Source: Anthracocystis setariae (lineage: Eukaryota; Basidiomycota; Ustilaginomycetes; Ustilaginales; Ustilaginaceae). Taken from it: 64,000 nucleotides of DNA. The notes below the pieces were generated by a model. That model did no database searches and was not told the DNA's origin. It saw nothing but the letters and a program-made list of their open reading frames with translations. The position numbers and the translations under genes are program-made. Every line of letters starts with the position of its first letter. The stretch's first letter is position 1. The stretch spans positions 310,001-374,000 of the forward strand of contig CAKMXJ010000020.1 of assembly GCA_928724745.1 (NCBI GenBank), written 5' to 3'. Positions 28,476-38,170 of the stretch are shown in pieces.

Positions 28476-29879
28476 CTACTGGATAAAGGAGTGGGGGATG
28501 TCGATGAAGCCTTGAATGATGCGTCTAGCTGTACGGTAGTATACGATGCTTTCGGGCATTTGGGTGAGTCGATTTCCGCTTGTGCTGGGACCGACTTTGA
28601 CGCTTGCGCTTGACACGCCTGCTGGTTGACCTACGTTGATGGACAGGATCTCGGATTGGGGTTGTGATGGGGGTGTTTTGGCGGCTTGGATGGTGGTTTC
28701 GATGATGCTGCGGGGGAATGCGCGACCGACGGCGAGTGCAGACAAGCATGTTGCGGGTACGGTTCGATGCAGGTTACCCACGCTGACCGCACGGATGAGC
28801 ACGTCCATCTCGTGTGCGCCCACCTTGATGCCTCCTGTGGTGGTGTAACCTTGAGCAGGGGTGGGATGGACGATGCAGATCTTGGGCGCAGAGGGACTGA
28901 GCGTTTTACGCAACCAGGGAGTAAGTTGTGCAGAAGCGAGGCGTAGGCGATCGAGAAGGGTCATCAGAGAGGCGTTGGCATCCAGATCCGACGGCGAAAG
29001 CAAAGAGAGCTGCGCAGGATCGAGCACCGAGGAGAGAGATGAGGATGAGACAAAGATGGTGGGTAGACCAGCATTGATGATTGTAACAGGATAGTCGATC
29101 GAGTCGACGGTAACGAGATCGGTTTGGTTTCCGGTCGGCAGAAGATCCGAAGAATTGAGTGGGGTTTCGATGAGTATCCCTGGTGCTGTGCTCGGCACGC
29201 CAGAGATGCTGGTTTCTCCTTCAAGGTCCGGAAACCAAACGGCTTCGGTAGCGCCTTGTGATGTCGGGTAAAGAGTGACGGGAACATTGGCTCGGATGAT
29301 CTGCCCTGAACATGCGACCAACAATCTCACAGGAAACATGAACCTATCGCCGAGCTGTGCTTGCCTCCCATTCATCTGGTCAAAGACTCGATTGATTCGC
29401 GCTTGTGTAACATGACCCTGATGCAAACCAAACAGCGCCACAGCACTGACTAGATTACCGCAAGTGCTCGTCCAATCCACCTCGGTACCTTGCTCGACAG
29501 GGACCTGTCCAAATCGATACACCAAATCCCAGCCAGTCTCGCTACTTTGCGCCAAGTGGACCTCGTCAGCATAGTCGATCCCATCCTTCCAGTTGGCGCC
29601 GGCTTTCTTGAGCTGAGCTGCGAGCGAGGGATTGGGAGGGCCAACAACGGCGGTCTTGGAAAGCGACGAGATGCCGCCGCCGAGACCATCGATTTGACGC
29701 TTGTCCGGATCGGGTGAGCCCATAGCCCTGCAGATGATACGGTCGCGGGTCAAGTGATCGTAGGGAGCAAGAGTGGAGGTGGACCATAAGAGGCCCTTGG
29801 AGGTGCCACCACGGTAGAAGGCGGCGGGGAGGCGGAAGCCACCATAGAGGCCAGTGCGAAGTGTACGTGTGGGGAGCAT
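28476..29879 (-). CDS. PrpF-family (DUF453) aconitate/methylitaconate isomerase-like protein
   Basis: Predicted 467-aa protein from the ATG at 29879. It matches the PrpF family, whose members move double bonds in substituted aconitates. In smuts one paralogue, Adi1 of the itaconate cluster, converts cis- to trans-aconitate. Family features: LPAAFYRGGTSKGLLW at residues about 15-30, RAMGSPDPDKRQIDGLGGG, SSLSKTAVVGPP, DWTSTCGNLVSAVALFGL (with the conserved Cys-Gly-Asn of the active site), INAGLPTIFV and TTGGIKVGAHEMDVLIRAVS. No itaconate-cluster neighbours are seen here, so this is likely a general paralogue with unknown substrate. The frame remains open without ATG for about 200 nt upstream and encodes an Arg/Ser-rich, presequence-like stretch. 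A mitochondrial form would need an upstream spliced start. Convergent with the acyltransferase gene. Confidence 0.85.
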   Translation of the reverse strand: MLPTRTLRTGLYGGFRLPAAFYRGGTSKGLLWSTSTLAPYDHLTRDRIICRAMGSPDPDKRQIDGLGGGISSLSKTAVVGPPNPSLAAQLKKAGANWKDGIDYADEVHLAQSSETGWDLVYRFGQVPVEQGTEVDWTSTCGNLVSAVALFGLHQGHVTQARINRVFDQMNGRQAQLGDRFMFPVRLLVACSGQIIRANVPVTLYPTSQGATEAVWFPDLEGETSISGVPSTAPGILIETPLNSSDLLPTGNQTDLVTVDSIDYPVTIINAGLPTIFVSSSSLSSVLDPAQLSLLSPSDLDANASLMTLLDRLRLASAQLTPWLRKTLSPSAPKICIVHPTPAQGYTTTGGIKVGAHEMDVLIRAVSVGNLHRTVPATCLSALAVGRAFPRSIIETTIQAAKTPPSQPQSEILSINVGQPAGVSSASVKVGPSTSGNRLTQMPESIVYYRTARRIIQGFIDIPHSFIQ

Positions 29880-30201
29880 GGTGTTGGACCCTGAACTGCT
29901 TGCTTTTTGAAATCGAGTTAGTCTAGATCTGTTGTCATCGGACGAGAGATCGAAAGCGTAAGACCTCGTTGTGAGTGCGCACAGCCGATGTCTTGGTGGA
30001 CGGTCTGATCGATGGCTGAAGCGTGCGATAGAGAGAAAGAGAGGGTGGCGGAAGCGAGAGGAGAAGGCAAATGTCGAGATCAACGTTTCAAGCGGCGGCA
30101 GCAGCAGCAGTCAGTCAGTCAGTCAGTCAGCTTTCGGACTTTTCCGGACTTTGGCGACCGCATTCTTCTTCGTCGCTGCTCACAGACGCAACATCAACGT
30201 C
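29880..30201. other. Upstream region of the PrpF-family gene
   Basis: Holds the 5' side of the minus-strand PrpF-family gene. A short (AGTC)n run with CAGCAG lies near 30100-30130. No separate gene is seen. Confidence 0.4.
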
Positions 30202-30988
30202 ATGAAAGCAAGTTGGAACATCGAATCTCGTCGCTCTTGGCTGCTATCATCAAGGCTTGCGAATGATATCAAAAAGATACACAAGGCCGACCAACACCGA
30301 AGGATGCTCGAAGCAAAGCTCGTAAGTCGCCTCCTCCTCCATGGAAGGGTTGAGCAGCGGCGCTTACGGTCGGTCGGCGTATCTCAATAATAATCATCCT
30401 TTCGTGAATGTTATATCGGCAACTGAATGTCAACTCTGACGGGAAAAGTGGTGAGAGGTCAGTCGAAGGAAGAAAGGCAAAATTAGGGTGCCAATTTGTG
30501 ATCTGCAACACAGCCCGGAGGTGCAGCTTGCATGCAGCTGGCGTCAGCACAGTTCAGTGCAATAGAATACGTTACTTGCCTCATCGAACGCTACGATCGC
30601 TTGTGAGATCCATCGAAGAGGTTGCACGTGGACCGAGATGGGATAGAGAAAGACACGTGCAGATAGACACAAGTGCGTACAGGGATAGCGCCAAGAGAGA
30701 GCAATTAGAGCCAGAAAGCTGAACAGAATGCTGATGATCGTAAACTGTAGGTACGCCGAAGGTCGGAGATGGCAGGCAGTGTTAGATGCAGATGCAGCTA
30801 CAGTAAAGCTCAAAGAAGAAGAAGAAGAAGATTTCATTTCGCTCGAGCGACGCGTCGTTCGGTTTCAAGCGAAGAAAGAAGAGAAAGCAGCCGACCTGAC
30901 TTGGCCAGCCAAGCAACCAATCTTCACCAAAACCAACACTTACTTGCGGCTCTTTCTCTGCGATTGCGCCCGAAAACTTGGTGATTGA
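30202..30988 (+). CDS. Possible small spliced gene, unknown product
   Basis: Tentative. An ATG at 30202 opens 40 codons (MKASWNIESRRSWLLSSRL..., then DIKKIHKADQHRRMLEAKL) that run into a perfect GTAAGT donor at 30322. Some 400 nt later, after CTGTAG near 30751, a frame reads YAEGRRWQAVLDADAATVKL, a Glu run, DFISLERRVVRF and QAKKEEKAADLTW to a stop at 30988. Both parts look like helical, charged protein and not random DNA. The splice phase of a single intron does not fit (phase 0 donor, phase 2 acceptor), so either a middle exon or another acceptor is needed. Possibly a small mitochondrial or assembly-type protein, but I do not recognise it. Confidence 0.3.
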
Positions 30989-31306
30989 GAATTTCCGATG
31001 AAACTTTGACGCGCAAGAAGAAGACTAGAGTACTACTACCCTACTCGCACTTGCCAGTTTCAATTGATTGTGTGGTGGTGTCTGTCTGTCTGTCTGTCTG
31101 TCTGTCAGCTGCTGGTGCGCATCGGCATTCTGGCCCCCCACCCCGCTTCTCTATTCGGTTGGCTCGCTCCCGCTCTACTGTAATGGGCTGCACTGCACAG
31201 CAATCGATGACCCGTCCGTTGGGCCATATAGTTGCAACCTGGTTGTGTGCTTTTCTTCTTGACCATCAACGTCTGTCTACCACTCGTACATCAAACATAT
31301 CCCAAA
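30989..31306. promoter_or_regulatory. Upstream region of UDP-glucose 4-epimerase
   Basis: About 320 nt before the epimerase ATG, with a (TCTG)6 run at 31081-31106 and a pyrimidine-rich leader (TTCTTCTTGACC) close to the start. No other gene is seen. Confidence 0.45.
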
Positions 31307-32562
31307 ATGCCTTCCACAAAGCCTAGGATCCTCATTCCCGGTGGTGCCGGTTACATCGGCTCGCACGTCGCCCTTGTCACCTTGCTCACCCGCAAGTACC
31401 GTGTCACCGGTAAGTTGATACATCGATGTCGCCCTCACTGCGACATGGCCATCATGCCGAAACAGTTCGGCAACGATGTATGCTGACGCTCGTTTTCTAC
31501 TTCTACGGTGCTGCTTTTGTGCTTCCTCGCACATCAGTCCTCGACAACTACCACAATGCTTTTCCCACTGCCGTGAAGCGTCTCGAACAGATTGCCATCG
31601 ACGAGCTCCCCGAGGGTGCTTCGCAGCAGGACAAGGACGACTGCAAGGTCGATGTCTTCAAGGGCGATCTGCGATCCAAGGATGACATCCGCAAGGTGTT
31701 TGACTCGTACTCTGGCGAAGACAAGATCTGGGGTGTCATCCTCTGTGCCGCCCTCAAGGCTGTCGGCGAGTCTTCCGAGATCCCCATCGACTACTACGAT
31801 GTCAACGTCGGCGGTCTCGTCAACCTCCTCAAGGTCATGCACGACAACGGTTGCAACCGTCTCGTCTACTCGTCCTCCGCCACCGTTTACGGTGTGCCTC
31901 CCAAGGTGCCCATCCCCGAGTCCACGCGTCTCGCTCCCGAGTCAGTCTACGGCCGCACCAAGTGGTTCAGCGAGATCATCATCCGCGACGTCTGCGATGC
32001 TTACCCCGAGTTCCGCGCCATCGGTCTGCGCTACTTCAACCCCGCCGGTGCGCACAAGTCGGGCAAGATCGGTGAAGATCCCCGCGGTAAGCCCGGAAAC
32101 CTCCTCCCCCTCCTCGGCCAGATGGCCGTCGGCAAGTACCGCGAGGGCGGTCTCAAGGTGTTCGGCAACGACTACCCCACCCCGGACGGCACCTGTGTCC
32201 GTGACTACATCCACATCGAGGACCTTGCTGGCGGACACGTCAACGCAGTCGCGGCTCTCGACAAGGACGAAATCTTCGCCGCTGACAAGTGCGAGACCAA
32301 GGGCAAGTACCGTGCCTTCAACCTTGGTAAGGGTGTCGGCATGAGTGTGCTCAACATGGTCGAGGCCATGAAGAAGGTGTCTGGCTACGAGTTCCCCTAC
32401 ACCATCGAATCCCGCAGGGTCGGTGACGTTCCTGACCTCACGGCTGACCCCTCGCTGGCCGAGAAGGAGCTCGGCTTCAAGGCTACCAAGAACCTCGACG
32501 ACATGGCCAACGACCTCTGGCGATGGCAGAGCAACAACCCCCAGGGCTACGGCGAGCAGTAA
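31307..32562 (+). CDS. GALE: UDP-glucose 4-epimerase
   Basis: Two-exon gene, join(31307..31409,31538..32562), 375 aa. The 128-nt intron (donor GTAAGT, acceptor CATCAG) splits the valine codon that precedes LDNYHNAF. It interconverts UDP-glucose and UDP-galactose in the Leloir pathway. The N-terminal NAD-binding motif GGAGYIGSH is at about residues 11-19; the SSSATVYG segment, the catalytic YxxxK motif (YGRTK) and NPAGAHKSGKIGEDPRG follow. YRAFNLGKGVGMSVLNMV and RRVGDVPDLTADPSLAEKEL complete the SDR-extended fold. The protein ends after the epimerase domain, so the C-terminal aldose-1-epimerase domain of yeast Gal10 is absent. Strong C-ending codon bias suggests high expression. Confidence 0.96.
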
Positions 32563-33509
32563 ATGCGAGCATCAGGAATGCTCCAGCTGCAGCTGGTCAG
32601 TGAGGGTTGATGCTTTATATGGATCTCAATTGTATATCAAGTTTGGGGTTGGCAATATGAATGCCCATAATAGAAGGTTGGGTTGCCGTTCAATTCAATC
32701 CAAAAAAAGAAAGTATAAGGACGTATGTTGCAGCACGAGATTGACAGCTTGTGCTTGTTGGACCTACGATACGCATTTCCTTGCGTCCAGATGCGAACGA
32801 AGAAGACTGAGCCACGTATGGGGAACCGAGAGACATGATTCGGACGTAGTGGTCAAGAGAGGCTTCAGACCACATCATCCAACAAAAGCACGTGGATGCA
32901 GCACGCTTCACAGCTCAACGCGTTCTTCTCCTCTATGCAGTCACAGAAAATGTGATTTCAGCGCGACCAACACTGAGACTCGACTTGATTATTTATTTTG
33001 TGACTGCAGCAGTGAGTAGAGTGTTGGTGTGGAGGCCACCGAAAAAAAAAAAAAAGGGTAACTGCAGCACGCACACGTCCGTTTCTCGAAAAAGGAAAAG
33101 GGGCTGTGTGTGAGAAATCTCCTCCTGTCCTTCGCCTGAAACACGGCTACAAAAAGTAGCACCGCACAGCTTCACAAGATGCTTGAATCTGCTCAAGCTT
33201 AGGCTCACCCGACCTCGTTGTGCGGCCTTCACTTGCGCTTCCAACGCTCCAACCTTTTCATCTCGCCATCGCTTCTTCTGACTGCCAGCGGGCACTCGCA
33301 GGCCGAAGGTTCGTGGTCTTGATTCACAGCCGGCTACTTTTAACCCCACTTGTTCAGGCCGTCCTCGACACCGCGTTGGGTTACTTTCTAACTTCATATC
33401 ACCCACCAACGACTACATGCTACACCTTCAGGACGAATGCATATAAGACGGGCCAAGATACAACCCGAACCAGTCCGACCCTCTGCACACCTCATTGAGC
33501 GCACCTACC
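32563..33509. other. Spacer between epimerase and LIM-protein genes
   Basis: About 950 nt of 3' UTR and promoter sequence. It contains an A13 run near 33042-33054. Frames here are short and lack conserved motifs. No gene is supported. Confidence 0.5.
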
Positions 33510-36113
33510 ATGTCCACAGCCATCTCTCCAACTCGTCTCGGATTCTGCCAGCGATGCGGCGATCCCATCTCGAACAAGGTCCGCTGCACACGCTGTGGCG
33601 GGACCAGCAAGGAGCCTGGCAACCGATCTACCCCAACCCTTCTTGCTGCTGCAAGCAAATCTGATCCCTGGGCTAGTCGCTATGTCGACCCCGAGTCAAT
33701 CCTATCCGCCAGCCAGCAGGATAACCTGCAACATCCGTCTCCCCCCCTCTCACCTAAACGCTCTTCCTATGACCCTGCTCTGGGCTTCGGCATGCCTTCC
33801 CGCATTTCCAGAGACTTGCGCGACAGTGCAGCACTTCAGCCAAGCCCATCGAACGAATCAAGCTTGGGCACGAGTCCGAACCAATCTATCGTCTCGCTCG
33901 GTGTCCCTGGTACGACAGAGAAGAAGCAACGGCCCGTGAGCCAGGACTATTCGGCGCCCGTGGTCAAAGGCTCCGATGGCGTCCTCACCAAAGTCGTTGG
34001 ATCGCTCGTCGAACCTTCTTCAAGCCGTGGTCGCTGGGCGTGTTCCGACTGTGCTACCCTCTTCGCCAGAGATTCAACACTCTACGCTGCTCCAGCTTCC
34101 CTTGCCACCCACGATGCAGCTTACTATTGCCGCGACTGCTATGCTAAACGATACAGCTTAGGCGCCTGTAGAGCATGCGGACGCGACGTGCTGGGAAGCA
34201 CTAAGGAAGACGGCAAGTACGTCAAAGCTTCCGCTGGCATTTGGCATGGCAAGTGCTGGAACTGTAGCCATTGCAACAAGAGTTCGAGGCAAGGAACCGA
34301 GATCTTCCTTGGCATGCACGGTGATCCCACCTGCGAGGCATGCTTTGATCGTCCCAAACGTGCCACTTCAGCCGAAACACCGATGCCGAAATCGAGCTCC
34401 AAGGAGAATTTCGGCTTGCCCGATGTGCGAAGGTTGACCCGAGTCGCAGCTTCGCGGAACGGGCCGATGGGTGCTGCGATCGCTGAACTCACCAAGAAAC
34501 TCGGTCAAACCACGGTGGCAGCTTCGCCGAAGATTCCCTTTGCTAATCAATCGAGCTCCAACTCGTCGCTCTTGACCAGCACTTGCTCCTCCCAAACCTC
34601 GCTCGATACACCCCAATCGCCCAACAAAAGTCAGTACGCCTTTGCCAATCACCTCTCCACCTCGCCCGGAAAGCCTTCTCTGATGCGCAGCGGTAGCATC
34701 TCCGGCAGCCCTCCCAAACCTCGCCCGCTGACAGCACAGTTCAAGGATGGGCTGAATCTTGCCGCTTTCAAGCCCTCTTTCGCCAACGGCGTCGATGGCC
34801 AACAGGACACGGTTGTGAGGAGGGACTCGAGGAGTAGAAGTGTCAGTCCTGTCAAACGACCCGAGTGGCAGATGGCGACTTCGCCCACTAAACGTGGAAT
34901 CGATCGAGCATCGTTTGAATCGGACAAGGTCCCCGGCAGTCCTTCTCTATCGCTTTCTCTCCTTTCCGAAAGCAGCAGCCTAGGCTCCGCCACTGATTCC
35001 TCAGATTCTCGCAGAGGTAGAACCCATAGTGGCTTTCCGCGCCCGCTCAATGCGCCCTTCAGCAAGGACAAGCAGGCACAAGAGCCAGTCCAGGGTGAAA
35101 AAGCGACCCATGTCGATGGCTCTGATCTCAGCATCCTTGAGCCGGTCGAAGGGAAAACTCGATGTGCTGTTTGCCATCTTCTGCCCTTCGAACGTACTTG
35201 CTCGGCTGATGAGCAAGAAGTCGTCATGGTGACGCTTTCGGATGGCACCCATCTGCATGCCGATTGTTTCCGGTGCTCGATTTGCAAAACTGCGATCGAT
35301 GGCAGCAAGACCTTTGTTCGACTGCAAGAGGATGATACGCATCCACCGCTTGCAACAGGTTTGGCAGCGTATGCGCACCCACACTGCTCTCCGACGATCC
35401 ATCTGACGGTCGTGCAGAGCCAGACTGAGACCGTCGGTAGCGAAAGAAGTTACAGAACCAGCCTGGATGCGTCCAGTGCGATGACGAGAAGTCATGCTAC
35501 ACATCAACGCGAGTTGAAGCCCAGTCCAAGTCCTTCCCCAGCCCCATCTCTGCGGGACAAAGAGGTCGGACTCAGGCCGACGATTCTTACCGACTCAGTT
35601 ACTGTAGCCATGCACCGAAGCACATCCTCCACCAGTGTTGGACCGAGCAGCTCCAAGCCGTTCACGACCGAGTCGCCGATGCGGTGGTTCCAACCTACGA
35701 CCACTCCCGCACGTGCGGGGGGCAAGGGTGTCAATTCCGCAGCGGGTATCTTCTCGCGCGTGTCGGCCCTCTCATCCGCATCGGGCAACCCTCTTCTCAC
35801 CACCACCACCGCCACGGCTACGGATGGGGTTCAAGGACGGTTTGGAGGCATGCAAGTGTGCGCGTACTGTGGCGAGAAGGTGTCGTCGCTCGAATCGGTG
35901 CTTGGTCCAAGAGGCACGCAGTGGCATAGGAATTGTCTGATCTGTCGCGCTCCGCCGGTTGAGGTGGATAGCGGGGTATATGCATGGCGTAAGGGCGAGC
36001 GCAAGTGGTGTGGCAAGAAGCTCGATAGTGGAGCCAAGGTGAATGCTGATGGCGAAGTGAGATGCAGGGATTGCTATGGACGGGAATGCAGTCAGTTTCG
36101 AATCAAGTCTTGA
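33510..36113 (+). CDS. LIM-domain protein with N-terminal zinc ribbon
   Basis: Single-exon 867-aa protein from the ATG at 33510 (an upstream TTG at 33495 is in frame but not a likely start). A small treble-clef or ribbon motif (FCQRCGDPI, then VRCTRCGGTS) sits at residues about 13-34. LIM region 1 is near 175-285: RWACSDCATLF, YYCRDCYAKRY, then CRACGRDV, HGKCWNCSHC and CEACFDR. LIM region 2 is near 555-630: CAVCHLLPF, HADCFRCSIC, ending AHPHC. LIM region 3 is near 785-860: CAYCGEKV, WHRNCLICRAP, CRDCYG. The linkers are long, Ser/Pro-rich and disordered. Fungal proteins of this type (paxillin-like or Rho-pathway LIM proteins) act at sites of polarized growth or the cytokinetic ring. No RhoGAP or kinase domain is present. 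The role is inferred from domain type only. Confidence 0.85.
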   Translation: MSTAISPTRLGFCQRCGDPISNKVRCTRCGGTSKEPGNRSTPTLLAAASKSDPWASRYVDPESILSASQQDNLQHPSPPLSPKRSSYDPALGFGMPSRISRDLRDSAALQPSPSNESSLGTSPNQSIVSLGVPGTTEKKQRPVSQDYSAPVVKGSDGVLTKVVGSLVEPSSSRGRWACSDCATLFARDSTLYAAPASLATHDAAYYCRDCYAKRYSLGACRACGRDVLGSTKEDGKYVKASAGIWHGKCWNCSHCNKSSRQGTEIFLGMHGDPTCEACFDRPKRATSAETPMPKSSSKENFGLPDVRRLTRVAASRNGPMGAAIAELTKKLGQTTVAASPKIPFANQSSSNSSLLTSTCSSQTSLDTPQSPNKSQYAFANHLSTSPGKPSLMRSGSISGSPPKPRPLTAQFKDGLNLAAFKPSFANGVDGQQDTVVRRDSRSRSVSPVKRPEWQMATSPTKRGIDRASFESDKVPGSPSLSLSLLSESSSLGSATDSSDSRRGRTHSGFPRPLNAPFSKDKQAQEPVQGEKATHVDGSDLSILEPVEGKTRCAVCHLLPFERTCSADEQEVVMVTLSDGTHLHADCFRCSICKTAIDGSKTFVRLQEDDTHPPLATGLAAYAHPHCSPTIHLTVVQSQTETVGSERSYRTSLDASSAMTRSHATHQRELKPSPSPSPAPSLRDKEVGLRPTILTDSVTVAMHRSTSSTSVGPSSSKPFTTESPMRWFQPTTTPARAGGKGVNSAAGIFSRVSALSSASGNPLLTTTTATATDGVQGRFGGMQVCAYCGEKVSSLESVLGPRGTQWHRNCLICRAPPVEVDSGVYAWRKGERKWCGKKLDSGAKVNADGEVRCRDCYGRECSQFRIKS

Positions 36114-36369
36114 AGTGGGCCAGAGAAGTATGGACCATTTTCGGTCCTCCTCGCCCAACGAAGAGTCAGGATGAATGTCAATGTACAGGGGGATGTTTCA
36201 GCACAGTCGGATTCGAGCAATCGAAGCTGGATTCTGTTTCGAAACGACATGTTATTTCAGAAGACAGAAAGTAGAGGTTGTGTGAGGGATGACCTGGGTA
36301 GGATGTACATTGGGTCAAATTTTGGTGAAATGGAAGGGGGAGGGGGGGTGGAGGGCGATGATGGAGTGT

Positions 36370-37311
36370 TTAGTCGAAGAGACCGAAGCCCATGTCGTCG
36401 TCGGACTCCTCCTTCTCCTCCTCCTTCTCCTCGGCGGCGGGGGCGGCGGCACCGGTGTCAGCAGCGGCAGCGACGGGGGCGGCAGCAGCGAAAGCCTCGG
36501 GGTTGGCAAGGTACTCCTTGGCCTTCTTGGATCCCTCGAACTCGAAGTCGGTAGCGAGCGAAACAGCGATGAGGTTCTTGTAGGCGTTGACGAGCGAGTG
36601 CATGACCGAGGCGATGGTCGGGTAGTTGAGAGCAAGCGAGATGCAAGCCACCTGCTTGATACCGGAGACGAAGCGCTCCACCAGCTCGTCCTCGGAAACG
36701 TCAAGGACGGACGACTCGAAGCACTGACCCTGGTCGTAGATCTGCACAACAGACATACCGTAGGTGAAGGGCGAGATGTTGAGCATGTTGAGCAGGGTAG
36801 CCTCGGAGGTACCGACACGGTTACCAGCGTCGACGACCTTGACGTCGGAAACGATCTCGATGGTACCACGGGCGATCTTGGTGGGGACACCGAGAGCCTG
36901 GAAGAACGAGGTCTTACCGGGCTCCATACCAGTGTTACCGGCCTTGACAAAAATGTCAGCGGGGGCGTAGGCACCGGCACGGGCAGGAGCAGCGACACGG
37001 TTGGCAAGGATCATGTCACGAACATCCTTGAGGTCACCCGAGGTGAAGACGAAACCAATGTTGCCCTTAAGGTGGGGAAGCAGACGTTCGAACTCGGGCT
37101 TGTCACCAACGAGCATTCGGAGAGCACGACGAGCCATGGTGTTCTTACCCATGAGAACGACACCCTTGCCACGGAGCGACTGACGGATCTGGTGCATCTG
37201 CTGGGACGAGACGTTGTCGATGTTGACGATGAAGATGGAGGGGTACTTCTCGAGCAGCTCACCGAGCTTCTCGAACCAAGCCTCCTTGGTAGCACGAGGC
37301 ATTCCACCCAT
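36370..37311 (-). CDS. RPP0: 60S acidic ribosomal protein P0
   Basis: Single-exon 313-aa protein forming the base of the ribosomal stalk, where it binds 25S rRNA and the P1/P2 dimers and supports GTPase factor action. N-terminal [20 protein letters not shown] and [21 protein letters not shown] match uL10/P0. [42 protein letters not shown] and [18 protein letters not shown] follow. An Ala-rich hinge leads to the conserved acidic tail [13 protein letters not shown] shared by P-proteins. Length is standard. Codon use is strongly biased to C-ending codons, as expected for a highly expressed gene. It is divergent from the mitochondrial-type gene downstream in coordinates. Confidence 0.97.
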   Translation of the reverse strand: MGGMPRATKEAWFEKLGELLEKYPSIFIVNIDNVSSQQMHQIRQSLRGKGVVLMGKNTMARRALRMLVGDKPEFERLLPHLKGNIGFVFTSGDLKDVRDMILANRVAAPARAGAYAPADIFVKAGNTGMEPGKTSFFQALGVPTKIARGTIEIVSDVKVVDAGNRVGTSEATLLNMLNISPFTYGMSVVQIYDQGQCFESSVLDVSEDELVERFVSGIKQVACISLALNYPTIASVMHSLVNAYKNLIAVSLATDFEFEGSKKAKEYLANPEAFAAAAPVAAAADTGAAAPAAEEKEEEKEESDDDMGFGLFD

Positions 37312-38170
37312 TTTGACGGATTAACTTTGCAAGTTGGTTGTGGTAGAGAGGAAAAAGGTTGGGTTTGTAAGCACGTAGAGAGTTCGGCCTACCTATCACC
37401 TCAAAGAGTGGATTGAAAGGAGTTTAAAGGTCGAACAAAGACAATCAAAGATTGATGAGGTAGAGAGACAAGGAAACTTGGTAGCGAGGTGCCGATCGCG
37501 ACCAAGCCTTCGTCCCATTCCACCACACACGAGCAGAGCAGCGCAGCGCAGTGCATTTCCATTCAAATTCAGCCAAATTCGCACTTTGGAAGCAAAAGTT
37601 GCTGCGGCAAGTCCTCTCAGCCAAAATTGAACTTTGTCGGATCCGCAAATCACAAAATCTCGGCGATTTCACAAATCGTATCGGACGATATCTTCCATCT
37701 CGCTTGCCCGATTTCCGAGAACTTTTTGCGGAAAGCTGCAGTCAATAATCACAGAGAGAGTGAGGCACAGAGACAGTGTCGGTTGGTTTCTTGCGTGTGT
37801 ATCTTCTCAACGGCGGAGCCATCTCGAACATCATCGTCACCACTCAACGATCACGGCTGCACGACTGCACGACCGCTTCTGCCCTACATTTGCATCTCTA
37901 CCTAACTCAAAGGACAAGCAGGTGCCATTCGCAGTCGTTGACCTTGTCCTTCAGGTGCAACCGCATGTATCTCAGCCAGGACCCTTGATTTTCTTTCCCC
38001 CAATGTCGTCAAGACTCTGATCAGTTCGGCATTCGATCCAGCGCCCATATATTGCTGCCTGGAGACGCTGGCTCCCTCTCATCGGCGTGCGCTACCCGTC
38101 GCACATCGGCAGCAACGCTCTTACGGTCACACGAGGCGGTGCCGGTGCTTGAGGCAAGAAATGCTCAGGC
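37312..38170. promoter_or_regulatory. Divergent promoter region, RPP0 / mitochondrial-type protein
   Basis: 860 nt between divergent starts. The half near RPP0 is A/T-richer and includes CAAAAATTGAAC-like and AATTCAAATTC stretches. The CGCAGCGCAGTGC run near 37537-37553 is a short local repeat. A TATATT lies near 38048. No factor site is claimed. Confidence 0.45.

Noticed and set aside
28476..29879. PrpF-family gene as the itaconate-cluster isomerase Adi1
   Set aside because: Neighbours are an acyltransferase and an epimerase; none of the expected cluster genes (transporters, decarboxylase, regulator) is present.
31307..32562. Epimerase as a Gal10-type bifunctional enzyme in a GAL cluster
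   Set aside because: The protein ends after the epimerase domain, and no galactokinase or uridylyltransferase gene is nearby.
36289..37416. 375-codon plus-strand frame over the P0 gene
   Set aside because: Antisense of the strongly biased RPP0 sequence; repetitive Gly/Val/Leu/Asp composition typical of such shadows.
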